Source of the DNA: Beroe ovata
Lineage: Eukaryota > Ctenophora > Nuda > Beroida > Beroidae
Assembly: GCA_946803715.1 (NCBI GenBank)
Contig: CAMPET010000258.1
Location: forward strand, 28,190-92,189
Length of the DNA stretch: 64,000 nucleotides
Direction of reading: 5' to 3'
Shown: positions 52,561 to 63,955 of the stretch, one piece after another
How the letters are laid out: each line of letters starts with the position of its first letter
How positions within the stretch are numbered: the stretch's first letter is position 1
The notes under the pieces: generated by a model
What the model was told of the DNA's origin: nothing
The model's input: the letters and a program-made list of their open reading frames with translations, nothing else
The model's database searches: none
Position numbers and translations under genes: made by a program

Positions 52561-52680
52561 TCAGATGTTACCTGACCTGTTTCTCGCGCGAGCGCGCCTT
52601 CATCGAAGGCCGAAACAGTTTCGGCCTTCGATGAAGGCGCGCGCGCCGCGCGCGAGAAACTGAGGTCAGATAAAATCTGA
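52561..52680. repeat. Long palindrome with ~55-60-base arms
   Basis: TCAGATGTTACCTGACC...TTCATCGAAGGCCGAAAC is mirrored by GTTTCGGCCTTCGATGAAGG...GGTCAGATAAAATCTGA. The central ~26 bases of each arm are exact; the GCGC part differs slightly in length. Confidence 0.8.
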
Positions 52681-53468
52681 CAAAAAAATGGTAAAAAGAC
52701 GTGCATCGCGCGCGGAGTATAAGCACTTGGTTATTTTGGGTCACGCAACTTGGAAACATAGTAGAAAATATTTGCCGGATGTTATCTGTCCACTGTTTCT
52801 TGCGCGCGGTCTTCATAATTACAAATTAAATTTTACGACCTATATAACCTGTTTTTCGCGTCTTCGATGATCAAAGCGCACGAGAAACTGATCATAAAGT
52901 AAAACGTCTGCAGTCAATAGTTGCAGTACCGGCTTTCAGTTCGAAGCATTTGTCAGATGTTTTCTGTCCACTGTTTTGGGTGCGCATTCGATGCATAATG
53001 AGATTCTCGACACTGGACACGGTTGATCATGTCATTGATGGACAAAAAATTCACAGAGTAGAACTACAGTGTGGCTTGGAGTTATACAGATGAATTAAGT
53101 GGCAGTGTGTGAGTGCTCATGTCCTAGCCTTACAAAACACTCAAACAGAAGTTTTTCAAGTTTGAGTTTTAGAGCATTTAATTTTCCAATTATGTTCTAT
53201 TCCCAATGTGCGTCCATGATATTATTGAATGACCTCTAGTGTTAGTGTTTGCCCACACTGTACAAAAATTGAATCAAAGTTTTATGACAAATACCTGTAT
53301 ATATTATTATAACTAATATTATCATAACTTTGATTTGTCCTCACAGGACTCTTCAAATATTTTAGTGATTTTGATTTCCATAGCATATCAATTCTCACAA
53401 ATCCATTTTAGTAAGTCTACCCTTCCCTTTCTTGTATTCTAACCTTGTAATCTTAGTTTTACAGCAAG

Positions 53469-54305
53469 ATGGTAGTGCCACCAACATTCTCTGATCTGGG
53501 CAAAGCTGCAAAAGATGTTTTCAACAAGGGATTTTCTATTGGAAGCAACAAGTTGACTGTCAAAACAAAGACAGCTAGTGGAATTTCCTTGAGCCCAAGC
53601 TTTGAATTGAAAAATGATGGCCTTGTTGCAACATTTGAAACATCAGGATCTCCCTCAGAAGGATTCACTGTTAAGGAGAAATGGACCTCTGAAAATGTTA
53701 CCAAGACCAATTTGATAGTTGAAGACAAACTTGCTAAGGGACTCAAGCTTGACTTGGAAGTTGTGGTCAATGCTGCATCTGGTAAAAGAGCTGCAACTGC
53801 CAAGACAGCTTACAAAACTGATTACTTCAATGGAACATTTGATGCTAATCTAGAACTTGCTGGCCCAACCTTGGTATCCACTGCTGTTGGAGAGTACAGT
53901 GGCATTCAAGGTGGACTTGAGGTTGCTTTTGATACTGAAAAGTCAAAATTGGTGAAGAACTCACTTGCTATTGGTTACACCCAAAGTGATTTCTCTGTGG
54001 TTGGGTCTGTCAAGGAGATGTCCCTCTTTGAAGCTCTCCTCCACCACAAGGTTAATGCAGACACTGAAATAGCTGCATCTGCAATTTGGAACCAACAAAC
54101 CAATTCTTGTACCTACAACTTTGGTGCCAAACACACCCTGGATGCTGCTACAGCCTTGAGGATGAAACTGGATGGTACTGGCAAGACTACATTGTCTGTC
54201 ACTCACAAAATAAATCCTTGGCTTGAGGCAACGTTCTCCAACCAAGTCAATGCCAAAACCCTCACTGGAATAAATCATGGCATTTCATTTGAAGCATCTC
54301 TGTAA
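53469..54305 (+). CDS. VDAC: Voltage-dependent anion channel (mitochondrial porin)
   Basis: An intronless coding region of 278 aa, close to the 280-295 aa usual for the family. The N-terminal helix segment is VPPTFSDLGKAAKDVFNKGF, followed by the beta-strand repeats of a 19-strand barrel. EDKLAKGLKLDLE contains the GLK motif (residues 91-93). It forms the main metabolite pore (ATP/ADP, anions) of the outer mitochondrial membrane. The position matching the human VDAC1 membrane-facing Glu73 appears to be Ser63 in my by-eye alignment. A TTTTACAG acceptor ends four bases before the GC-AAG-ATG start, so an untranslated first exon or spliced leader is likely. Confidence 0.93.
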   Translation: MVVPPTFSDLGKAAKDVFNKGFSIGSNKLTVKTKTASGISLSPSFELKNDGLVATFETSGSPSEGFTVKEKWTSENVTKTNLIVEDKLAKGLKLDLEVVVNAASGKRAATAKTAYKTDYFNGTFDANLELAGPTLVSTAVGEYSGIQGGLEVAFDTEKSKLVKNSLAIGYTQSDFSVVGSVKEMSLFEALLHHKVNADTEIAASAIWNQQTNSCTYNFGAKHTLDAATALRMKLDGTGKTTLSVTHKINPWLEATFSNQVNAKTLTGINHGISFEASL

Positions 54306-54984
54306 TAAGAACCATTAACTTTTTATTAAATTGAGCTTTGATCAAGACACTGGCTGAGGTATTCTGTCTGTACTCTATGTAGAGACAATTGTGGACAATC
54401 ACAGGAAGTAGGTTTAGTAGTTTATCTAACAGTAATTTTGGGATTGTTCTCAGTCTTAAATTATTGGTCTCAAGAAGTTAGATGCATCTTTTCTCAAGCA
54501 ATCCCTACTGTCCTAAGAACTTGATAAATTTCAAGCACTAAGCTGTAACATGAAATATATATGTTACCATTTGGTATTCCTCCTAACTTATAATATTTGG
54601 TTCTTTTTGATGTAAATGAAAACTATTTCTATATTATGATAATTTTCTTATTGAGAATGTCTTCTTATTATTGTTTGGCTCCTATCATCCAATTAAGGAT
54701 ATTGTCCGAATTTTATAAAAATATGGGGGTAGGGAATTGAAAGAATGAATTCATGAGGGGAGAGAATGATGTTGGAGCAGAAATGTAATGGTGACATGGC
54801 ACAATCTCGGTACAAGTTGTTTTTTGTGGGCTTAAGATTTTTTAAAAGGGTAACCTAAAAATAAAAGAAGATGATGTATTTTAGTGATCTCTATGACATG
54901 CAGAAGTTCTAGTTTGAACAAATTGAATGTCAAACAAATGGGAATCAATATCTTTTATTTTAAGGTAATCCTTCATTCTCATAG
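54306..54984. other. VDAC 3' flank and ZFR upstream region
   Basis: AT-rich, with no coding signal. AATAAA near 54859 is a possible polyadenylation signal. It ends in CTTCATTCTCATAG, an acceptor-like tract. Confidence 0.5.
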
Positions 54985-54989
54985 GTCAA

Positions 54990-57900
54990 ATGAGCTATTG
55001 GGGTAGTAGTAGTACAAGTGGCACTTATAACAGGGCAAAAAACAGCTTGATACCAGGATATAATCCGGCAGCAGGCAGTTCTGCTGCAAATCCGTCTTAT
55101 GTTACTTATAGCACCTCAAGTACTACGCCTACCCCAAATGTATCTTACCCTTCAGCATCCAGCTATAACAAACCGGCTGGTAAAGTGACCTATTACACCC
55201 AAGATTGGAATGGGATCAAGCAAGCACAGTACAAAGCTACTGGCAGGGTTTCTACAACCAGAGGAAGGGGACGAGGTGGCTATTCTAACAATACTGTCCA
55301 AACAGTGCATTATTGTGAAATATGTAAGATAACCTGTGGAACCGCTGCTACCTACAAGGCACATTTGGATGGTTCTAAGCATTTGAAAAAGGCTGCAAAA
55401 GTTGAGCAAGGTGTTGAGATCCAACCAAAGTTACCAAAGACAGGTCATTACCAATGTGTTCTTTGTGATATCTCAAGTTCTACTGCAGAAGCCTTCCAAG
55501 CTCACATAAATGGATCTAAGCATGACAAGAAAGTACAACTGCACAAACGTCTTGGCAAACCCATACCCGAAAATATCACTCCTCTCAACCCTGAGACTGC
55601 TGGAGCGTCTAAAGTTGAAAAAGTTGGAGAAGAGTTCGTGGAGACAAAATATGATGCCACAACAAAACGTTCCATATTCTTTTGCAGTATGTGCAACTGT
55701 AGCTTCATGGATGCTACAGCCAAAGAGTTTCATATTCAAGGGAGACGTCATAGACTAGAATATAAGAGAAAGTATGACAACACTCTCAAGGTTGACATCC
55801 CTGCAAGCAAACGACAGAAGATTGGCCAGGGTAGGGGTGGTCGTGGAGGTTATCGGGGGAATTCACAAAGATCTGGTTCAATGGCAGATGAGGATGATGC
55901 TTATAAAGAAGTAAGTATTATCTTGTCGCTATATTGCATGTCTTTTTTTGCCAATATTGTCTGTTTACTTTTTCTATTGTGAGATTTTGTATGCATGTAT
56001 TAAACGAAAGTGAAAAGTTTGTGAAAAAGTTAGTCGTCTTTTTGTTCAAATCTGTCGTGATCTTCAAAGTCATTCAACAGATGAACCTCGCCTCAGCTCA
56101 ATCCATTATTTAGGTGGAAGATGGCTTATAATACCTTCTGGCCAACTCCTACTTATACAGCAGTTCCTCGTCTCTCAGACTATCATGATCTTTCTTATTA
56201 TTCTACTCATGCATATGCTCCTTATAACATATTTGCCAACCCAATTTCTCAAACTGCTACTCCTGCCAATCTTATGACTGCGAGTTATGTGCCAGCATCG
56301 TCCTTTGTTGGTACATCATATGATTCATCAGATACTGTGCATATAACTGAAAGCGTTTCACCCTATGACCATCACAAATTGCACCCAGAGACAAATATCC
56401 CACCAGGTGCCCCTCATTATAACAGTAATTATGCAGATGGAACAGGAAATTTCACAAAGCTCAAAACAGTTCCAGAGTATTGTCATATCTGCAAAGTTAC
56501 CTGTGCCACTAGGGCATCATTACACAGCCACTTTTCTGGAGCTCTACACAAACGAAAAACGGCTCGACTGACTAGAAAGACTGATGCAGCTCCTTCCCCA
56601 TCTGAATGGAAATGTGAATTATGTTCTGTTTGCTGTACAAGTCAAGACTCGTTTGATAGCCACATTATTGGTGCTCGTCACAAGAAGAAAGTTCAAGAAA
56701 AGATAATGCAAAATGAGATTATTGATGCTCACCTCATTCCAGATATTGCCGCAACTGATTCATCTTTTGTTGGAGAGGAGTTTATTATCAAATGTAAGAC
56801 AAGTAAAGGAGAATCCTACAAATGTACCCTTTGTGCATGTGATTTTGTTGACAACAATTCTAGACTACTCCATTTGAAAGGTCGAAGACATCGGCTTGCC
56901 TATAAGCAAAAGCGAGATCCTCAGATGATAGTTGAACAGCAACCGAATAAAAGGTTAAAGAGTTGTTTACTTGCTGCAAAAAAGAAGGAAGCACGAACAG
57001 ACATAGCGTGCTCCCGAATTAATGCTGATTTCAAGGTTTATTTTAGAGTCTCTCACTACATTCATCTTGTGTACACTGTCAGAAATTCCTCGTTACATTT
57101 TCATACCCATATTACCACAACTGAAAACAAGCATAAAAGTTTATTTAAATTTGTATGTGTGTTTAGCACTTAGCACCTTCATTTCCTTGATTTAACTATG
57201 GCCTATTTTTCAGATTTGGGAAGCAGAACAACGTCAACTGGAATCAGAGTGGAACCAATATAGGGAAGAAGAGAGGTGGTACAGGTACATAGAAGGTATC
57301 AAGCAACAGGAGGAAGAGCACAGGCAATGGTACATAGAAGAAAAGCAGCGATGTGAAAGATTGGGCTTGCCGCCTCCGCCACCTCCACCAAGACCCAGGC
57401 CTCCCCCTCCTCCTCCTGCCAGAGACAACTCAAGAAAACTTTTAGGAAATCAAGATGCTTCGCTGATACATACTAAACACAACCAGCTTCAACCAAGTAA
57501 ATCAGAAATTTCAGAGCTGGAGAAGTTGATGACGTTTGTAGAAGAGACCATAGAAATTATCTCTCAGGATCTTGATGAAGAGTATATGCAGACAGAGGAA
57601 TATCGGGCGTTGAAAGCAGCAATTGTCGAGTCTGACACACAAGCTGCAAGTGATGATGCTGATGCTATTGAGAAGGAACCCGAAAGTGTGGAAGATGCCA
57701 GTGCAGTAGAGGGGAATCCTGAAGATTCTTTAGCTACTGGAGCTGTCCCAGACGACGATCATTTGGTTGTTAAAAGCTGCATAAGAATAGGCGACCTCCC
57801 AAAACACTCGGTCATGAAAGGCAAAATTGAAGCTATTTTGGCTGTATTTTGCGTTAAAAAACCAACAGTTTCATTTTTCGATAAGTTCCAGATGAAGTTA

Positions 57901-58593
57901 AAGATCAAATTTGCTGAATCAGAGAAAGGTCTAGACCTTGTTGTTGCTAGTGATGTATCTCAAGCTGTCATATTTGTCAAGAGAAGTGAACCTTTGCCTA
58001 TAGAAGTGAAGATAACATTGACATCAACTGTCTTTCGTGAAGAGACACCCTCTGATGAAACGTTTGCGCAGGACAAAGCAGCAAAAGTTCTCGATAGATG
58101 CGTTTGTCTCAAGACATTAGCCCTTTTACGTCAAACAAAGTGGTTTGAATCAAGAATGTCTGTGAGTTTGATTGTAGTCCTCCAACTTCTGAAGGATCTC
58201 AATAAAAGAATTCCTGCATGGAATCCCCTGACTACTTGGTCCCTCGAGTTGATTGTTGAACGCTGTGCTAGAACAAAGGGTTACTCAACACAGCCACCTC
58301 AGTACTCGCCTTCAGAAGTATTGAGAAGAGTATTCGAACTGTTTGCGTCAGGGTTCCTCCTTCTGAATAGTCCTGGATTAAATGACCCATGTGAAAAAGA
58401 GCCCATTGATGTGTTGGGTTATTTATCCCCTCAAGAACGTGAAGACCTTACTGCTAGTGCTCAGTATGCCTTACGACTCATGGTTTACAATCAGCTTTAC
58501 AAAATACTGGGAATTGCCCAGCCTTCCCCTTCAAAACTGTCAAATCAGATGCCCAGAAACATGCTCCCTGGAAACTTCAAACAAAAACCTTGA
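54990..58593 (+). CDS. ZFR: Zinc finger RNA-binding protein (ZFR), isoform with cassette A
   Basis: Exon 54990-55910 joins exon 57214-58593 in phase 0 (GTAAGT donor, TTTTTCAG acceptor), giving 766 aa. Cassette A has a Ser/Tyr/Gly-rich N terminus, an RGRGRGG patch and three U1-type C2H2 fingers of C-x2-C-x12-H-x5-H form at residues 109-131, 156-178 and 232-254. The second exon has a charged Trp-rich helix (EEERWYRYIEG), poly-Pro, an acidic stretch and a DZF domain (about the last 270 residues, with LIVERCARTKG and SPGLNDPCEKEP). ZFR binds dsRNA in a nucleus-based role in splicing and RNA editing control; DZF domains dimerise with NF90/NF45-type partners. Cassette A cannot splice into cassette B without meeting a stop. 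Confidence 0.88.
56121..57035 (+). CDS. ZFR: ZFR alternative zinc-finger cassette B
   Basis: A second single-exon cassette of 305 residues, with the same order as cassette A: Tyr/Pro/Ser-rich N terminus, then three C-x2-C-x12-H-x5-H fingers at about 121-143, 165-187 and 235-257. The linker signatures VGEEF before finger 3 and GRRHRL.YK after it are shared. The donor AAG|GTTTAT is in phase 0 and fits the DZF exon at 57214. An acceptor (TTATTTAG) lies seven bases before its ATG. It lacks the RG-rich patches of cassette A. It is most simply an alternative first coding exon; if unspliced, it would end at 57173. Confidence 0.75.
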
Positions 58594-59017
58594 GCTGTTA
58601 ATTGTTCATCAACGTTTACTGTTTTGGAGAAGTGAACATTGAACTGCTTAGTCGAAGCTGAAGCTCTAATTTGCATAATTCTACCCACGTCTTCATTATC
58701 ATTGAAAAGGTATGGGCTTTTGAATCTCATTTTATGAGATCTTTTTTAATTGAAATGATTAGATAACATATAATACAGCTGTGCTCCTTTCGCACATCAC
58801 GAATTGTTCACCTATTTATTTTACTTGTTCATTTTACAAATTGCAAACGTCAAGTTGGCACAATGTTGTTCCTGTTGGAAACACCAGATTTTATTGTCAG
58901 TTGACTAACGTGTTTTAACTCTCGTCCAACAATTGAGTATTTCTGGTATGACTAAAAATATCGATTTCATGATATGATCATTTACAGTTTAGACTTACAG
59001 ATGTCTCTCAATCAGGG

Positions 59018-59635
59018 ATGTCGATATTGGAATACAATGGCGCTGCAGTTGTTGCCATGAAGGGTAAGAACTGTGTCGCCATAGCAGCAGACAAACGTCT
59101 CGGGATAAGGTTTCAAACTGTGTCGTGTGACTTTCAGAAGATATTCCAAATGGGCAAGAAGCTCTTCATAGGTCTTCCAGGACTTGCCACAGATGTCCAG
59201 ACGTTTGCTAATGAAATGAAGTTTCACTCGAGGCTATATAATCTATCTGAAAGCAGAGAACTCAGTCCGAAGGTGTTCTTGAGTACGGTTAGTAGTTTCT
59301 TGTATAAGAAACGATTTGGACCCTGGTTTGTTGAACCAGTAGTTGCTGGACTGGATCCCAAGACAGATGAACCATTCATCGCATCAACAGATCTGATAGG
59401 CTGCCCCATGGTGACAGACGACTTTGTGGTGTCAGGAACGTGTACAGAGCAACTCTATGGCATGTGCGAGACTCTATTCAAGCCAGACATGCAGCCTGAT
59501 GAACTATTCGAGTGCATATCACAGGCGCTTCTCAACGCCCAGGACAGGGACGCATACAGTGGCTGGGGAGGGGTAGTCTACATTATTGAACCAAATAAGA
59601 TAACTAAGCGTGATCTCAAAGCAAGGATGGATTAG
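59018..59635 (+). CDS. PSMB3: Proteasome subunit beta type-3
   Basis: An intronless coding region of 205 aa, exactly the human length. It starts [25 protein letters not shown] and contains [24 protein letters not shown] and a KARMD end, all hallmarks of beta3. Beta3 is a structural, non-proteolytic subunit of the 20S core: there is no propeptide or N-terminal catalytic Thr. AG lies two bases before the ATG (CTCAATCAG), again a possible trans-splice or 5' UTR intron site. Confidence 0.95.
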   Translation: MSILEYNGAAVVAMKGKNCVAIAADKRLGIRFQTVSCDFQKIFQMGKKLFIGLPGLATDVQTFANEMKFHSRLYNLSESRELSPKVFLSTVSSFLYKKRFGPWFVEPVVAGLDPKTDEPFIASTDLIGCPMVTDDFVVSGTCTEQLYGMCETLFKPDMQPDELFECISQALLNAQDRDAYSGWGGVVYIIEPNKITKRDLKARMD

Positions 59636-60316
59636 ATTTCTATCAATTTCGACAGTTTTTGCTGTCGATCATCTTGTGTATATATAAATGATTTAATTTG
59701 GTTATTTTGGTATTTGTCGTTTCAGACGGTTTCAGTTGGCACAGGCTTTCCTCAAAATGGAACAATTCAAATGTCAACTTGTCATAGAACTTGATCGAAT
59801 ATTTTTGTCACTTGGACAACAAAGTGGTGTTGTGAATTCGAACTCCTAGGATTTTAGTCATTTGCTTGTCTCCAATGACAACATAAGTGATAAGAGCGGG
59901 CTCTTTATGTAGGTGGCTTTGTAACTTGTTGCACTATCTATTACAACGTTGTTAAAGATGTGTTTTTTATTTCGTATCAGCCAACCTTTCCTGATTCCCT
60001 GTCTTGAAACACGACTGAGCTTTTCAGTGGTCGTGAGAAGTAAAAACCTGCACCAACATAATTGTAAATAATTACGCATACGTTCACCAACTCGTCTAAT
60101 CTCTCATTAGGGACAATTAGCGTATATACTTCAGTGTACATTATCTCAAACTACACTCGAATCAATTAGGATACCGTTTTCTCAATATTGTCCAATGGAA
60201 TGCCACGATTTACTCTCGCTCACTAGTCACTCCTAATAACCGTTTAGCTTTCTAGAGGAAGAGTGGAGCAGGAGGGAATATGTTGAAGTTCTAGTGGGGG
60301 AATTTCAACACGTAAT
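59636..60316. other. Intergenic region PSMB3-DIS3
   Basis: AT-rich, no coding signal. Unlike most neighbours, the DIS3 ATG is not immediately preceded by an acceptor-like AG. Confidence 0.5.
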
Positions 60317-63300
60317 ATGTTGAAAGCAAAGACATTCGTCAAGAAGACGAAGAGAGGGAACATCATCAAGGTAGTCCGCGAGCACTATCTCCGAGATGAT
60401 CTCTCTTGTGGTAGCTTGCTGTGCAAGGTGTGCCCTAACCTGTCCCCGGCTAAGTTGGGGAGTAAGCAGAATGCAGAGTCCACGCTAGCCCCCAATCCAC
60501 ATTATTTGGTTATTGATACCAATGTCGCTCTTCATCAGGTAGGGAATGTAATCGCATTGATCATTCTCACTTATCAGGGTCATGTTCATTTTTCACTCTT
60601 GTCGATACATTTTTGTAATTATTGTACAGTGACCCATTCTCTCAGGTAGACTTTCTGGAAGATCCGAACGTCACTGACGTCATAGTACTACAGACTGTCC
60701 TGCAAGAGGTAGCTATAGTTCTCGAGAAACCGGCACTTACCATTCATCTTGTCGACTCCCCATCGATCGTATCATTACATGTTGAATTTCGTATGAACTC
60801 AGCCATAACCAACTCACCTCTCATTTCAGGTGAGACATCTCAACGATTCGCTCTACAAACGGCTCCGTACAATAATCGAGAACACACAGAAGCGATTCTT
60901 TGTCCTGTGTAATGAACATCACCGTGCCACGTACATTGACCGCGAGCCTAATGAGTCGTGTAATGACCGTAATGATCGGGCTATCAGGGTTGCTGCTGCT
61001 TGGTACGAAAATCATCTAAGACATCTCAACTTGGATATTATCCTACTCACCAACGATAAGGACAACAGAGATAAGGCAGTCAAATCCGGGCTTAAGTCCT
61101 TTGAGGTGATGTTGTATGTGATTGTGGAATGTGTGTGTGAGTCGTACATTCAGACAATGCCCATTGCCCATGCATAATCAACGTTGTATGATATATAAAT
61201 TATAAGTGTGGTAATTTAATAATGGATAATGAATTAGATTCTTCGGATAGGAATATTTTACCCGTGCTAGTATGCCATTCTATTGCACCAGTATTGGGAG
61301 GGAAGGTTTGAGAAACCATGGTCACAAAACAGTGGTGTGACTTTCTCATACACGCAGCCACGCTACACTGCCCTCTGTGGTGCAAAGTGTACAAACAATT
61401 GCTCTAAAGCGTGATAATCAATATTTTAATGGATGACTATTGACTATGATAGACCCCCATATTGATGACTTTCTTATCATCTCCTCTATTTCTCACACAT
61501 GTCCATCCCCAGGTTATGGAGTACGTGAGAAGTCTGAAGGGTTGTGCAAATCTGGTGGATCACCTATCGGTACAGGAACAGAAGGACAGCACGACAATGG
61601 TCCATGACAAGAAGATCATGTTCGACGAACACATGTCACTCTATGACATCAAGATGGGCATCAAGAGCAACAGGTTGGGTTCACTACTTGTCATCACGAG
61701 ATGGCGGTGACTGTCACGCTACAGAAGGGTGGTGTAAGCGTGTTCTCCTGTCAGGACAGACAGGTAAACATCGCAAACCAGAGAACACCCTGTTCGTGTC
61801 ATGGTGCTGTCACCATGACGTCATGCTATGTTACCATGACGTCATGCTATTACGGCACTACTCCAGGTACCACCAAGGCAAGTTTGAGGCATCCCGTGAG
61901 AACTATCTGGAAGGTTATGTGTCGTGTTCAGCGTACGACAAGCAAGTCCTGATAAGAGGGCTGAAGAACCTGAATCGTGCAGTACATGAAGATATGGTAG
62001 CTATAGAGATATTCCCCAAGAACCAGTGGGTTGGTGCGAGTGGTACTGTACAGCTGGATGAAAAGATAGACGAGGAGGAGGATCTTAACACGATGCCGGA
62101 GGGGAACGCCGAGAACAGCATCTATGTGCGCCCTACTGGCCGGGTTATCGGCATTATCAAGAGAAACTGGCGGAATTATTGCGGAGTGTTGCTACCGACA
62201 ACCAACACGGAGGCCACCCGTCACATATTCATACCGTCAGAGAAGAGAATACCTAGGATACGGATAGAGACGCGACAAGCAGACGTGCTCATGTCACACA
62301 GGATAATTGTCAGTATCGATTGCTGGCCGAGGTCCTCCAGATACCCCCTGGGTCACTTCGTGAGGGACATTGGGCCAATGGGAGATAGGGACACAGAGGA
62401 GGAAGTCTTGTTGCTCGAGCATGATATACCTCATTTACCATTCAGGTAATTATCGTGAATAGTTGCTGATATTTGCTGCGCCAGACTGCTGCGTGTCTTG
62501 CGATGATAGATTGCTTGAGAATGCACTTCATTAACTAATAAGGTCCGTGTCGGGTGCACACACGCTGGAGCTATTTGGACATCATCATGTAACTGTTTTC
62601 AGCAAGTCAGTACTCAACTGTCTGCCCAAGCTACCCTGGTCAATTGCAGACTATGAATTCGTTCTCAGAGAAGATCTGAGGAATGTCTGTGTGTGTAGTG
62701 TGGATCCGCCCGGCTGTACTGATATTGACGATGCCCTCCACTTCAAGCAACTTGCTAATGGAAACTGCGAGGTAATGTTACCAATTTGTGTCGTTCAAAA
62801 GTTCAAACTCAAGCTTTTGTTCAGGCTGTTCACTGCCCATACTGGACGAAATAGTGATACCAAATAATCTCACCAATGATTTTTCACTGTTCACTAGTCC
62901 CTTCATCTGCCTGACTTTCATTATCAAACTATCCCCTTCTCTCTTCCTGTCATGTATACTGATGTTAACAAGTCCCAGTTTTATTGCACGTGCACGTGAC
63001 CCACAGACAGAATATATATCGGACAGAATATGTTATACGGGAATTTATACATGCGCGCTGAGACCTGTCATCGCACAGTCTCCCAGTGCTAGCAGTCAAT
63101 TAAACTTCCCATCGTCACTGCAGTTACTGTGTACAGATACACACACATTCATATACACGAACACATACACACACAAAAACACAAACGTACACATAACACA
63201 CACATACATACATACACACAGGAGTTACACGCAGAGCAGTTAGTGTAGTTCATATGCTTCAAGTTGCACACGTACATCACACTTGATTTAGACACACTCT

Positions 63301-63754
63301 AAACATGTCACAGTGTGCCAACCTACTGTGTCCGTATAACCAGGTGTCCGTATCACCCAACGTGCGATACAACACCTATCAAACCTTATTTACAATCTTA
63401 ACCACCCAACATGGCACTAACACTCACCCCCCTTCTTCTCACAAACAAAACTCCCTCATTCCCCCTCCTCCTCAGTCCTCACTCCCCCATCTCTCCCCCT
63501 TGTTCTCACTCCCCCATCATTCCCCCGTCTTCTACCCCTCCCTTCAACCTTCAGGTCGGCGTCCACATCGCAGATCTGAGCTACTTCGTGAGACCGGGCA
63601 CTGCTCTTGACTTGGAGGCACAGAAACGTGGCACCAGCGTCTACCTCTGCGACAAGAGGATAGACATGGTACCCGAGGTACTCAGCTCTAATCTGTGCTC
63701 TCTGCGAGCAAACGAGGATAGACTTGCCTTCTCGGGGATCTGGGAGATGACCAT
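60317..63754 (+). CDS. DIS3: Exosome exoribonuclease DIS3/RRP44, 5' part (runs past the window)
   Basis: Exons seen: 60317-60538, 60646-60708, 60830-61105, 61513-61673, 61867-62445, 62604-62772 and 63555-63754 (phase 2, continues). Phases agree. The CR3 cysteine motif (CGSLLCKVC) and PIN domain (LVIDTN with Asp67, [25 protein letters not shown]) are followed by cold-shock domains ([27 protein letters not shown]) and the start of the RNB domain ([13 protein letters not shown] with the metal-binding Asp residues, [34 protein letters not shown]). DIS3 is the processive 3'-5' exonuclease and endonuclease of the RNA exosome. About 555 aa are visible of ~950 expected; the remainder of RNB and the S1 domain lie beyond the window. 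Confidence 0.94.
62773..63554. other. DIS3 intron 6
   Basis: Contains a CA/CATA-rich tract at about 63140-63222 and a C/T-rich run before the acceptor at 63553-63554. No exon is needed here. Confidence 0.7.
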
Positions 63755-63955
63755 GTGAGTGAGGAGTGAGGAGTGTGGTCACGTGTGTGTTTGAGGCATG
63801 TGTGAGAGCAAATTCCCTGTGGGTTCATGTAGATTTGTTACTGGATGATCGAAAATTGCTGCATCGAGTGGTCAGTGAGTGGTCATTACTGATTAGTGTA
63901 TTTCCCTGTGTGTCTCAATAGCTTAGTGTTTAGTGTGTATGTTTTGTGCTTTTCT

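Larger units (their letters stand above)
50809..53468. other. Intergenic region PTPN9-VDAC with foldback repeats
   Basis: No gene is recognised. 51900-52990 is GC-rich with several foldbacks; both flanks are AT-rich. The last ~60 bases (CTTGTAATCTTAGTTTTACAG) form an acceptor-like tract just before the VDAC start. Confidence 0.55.
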
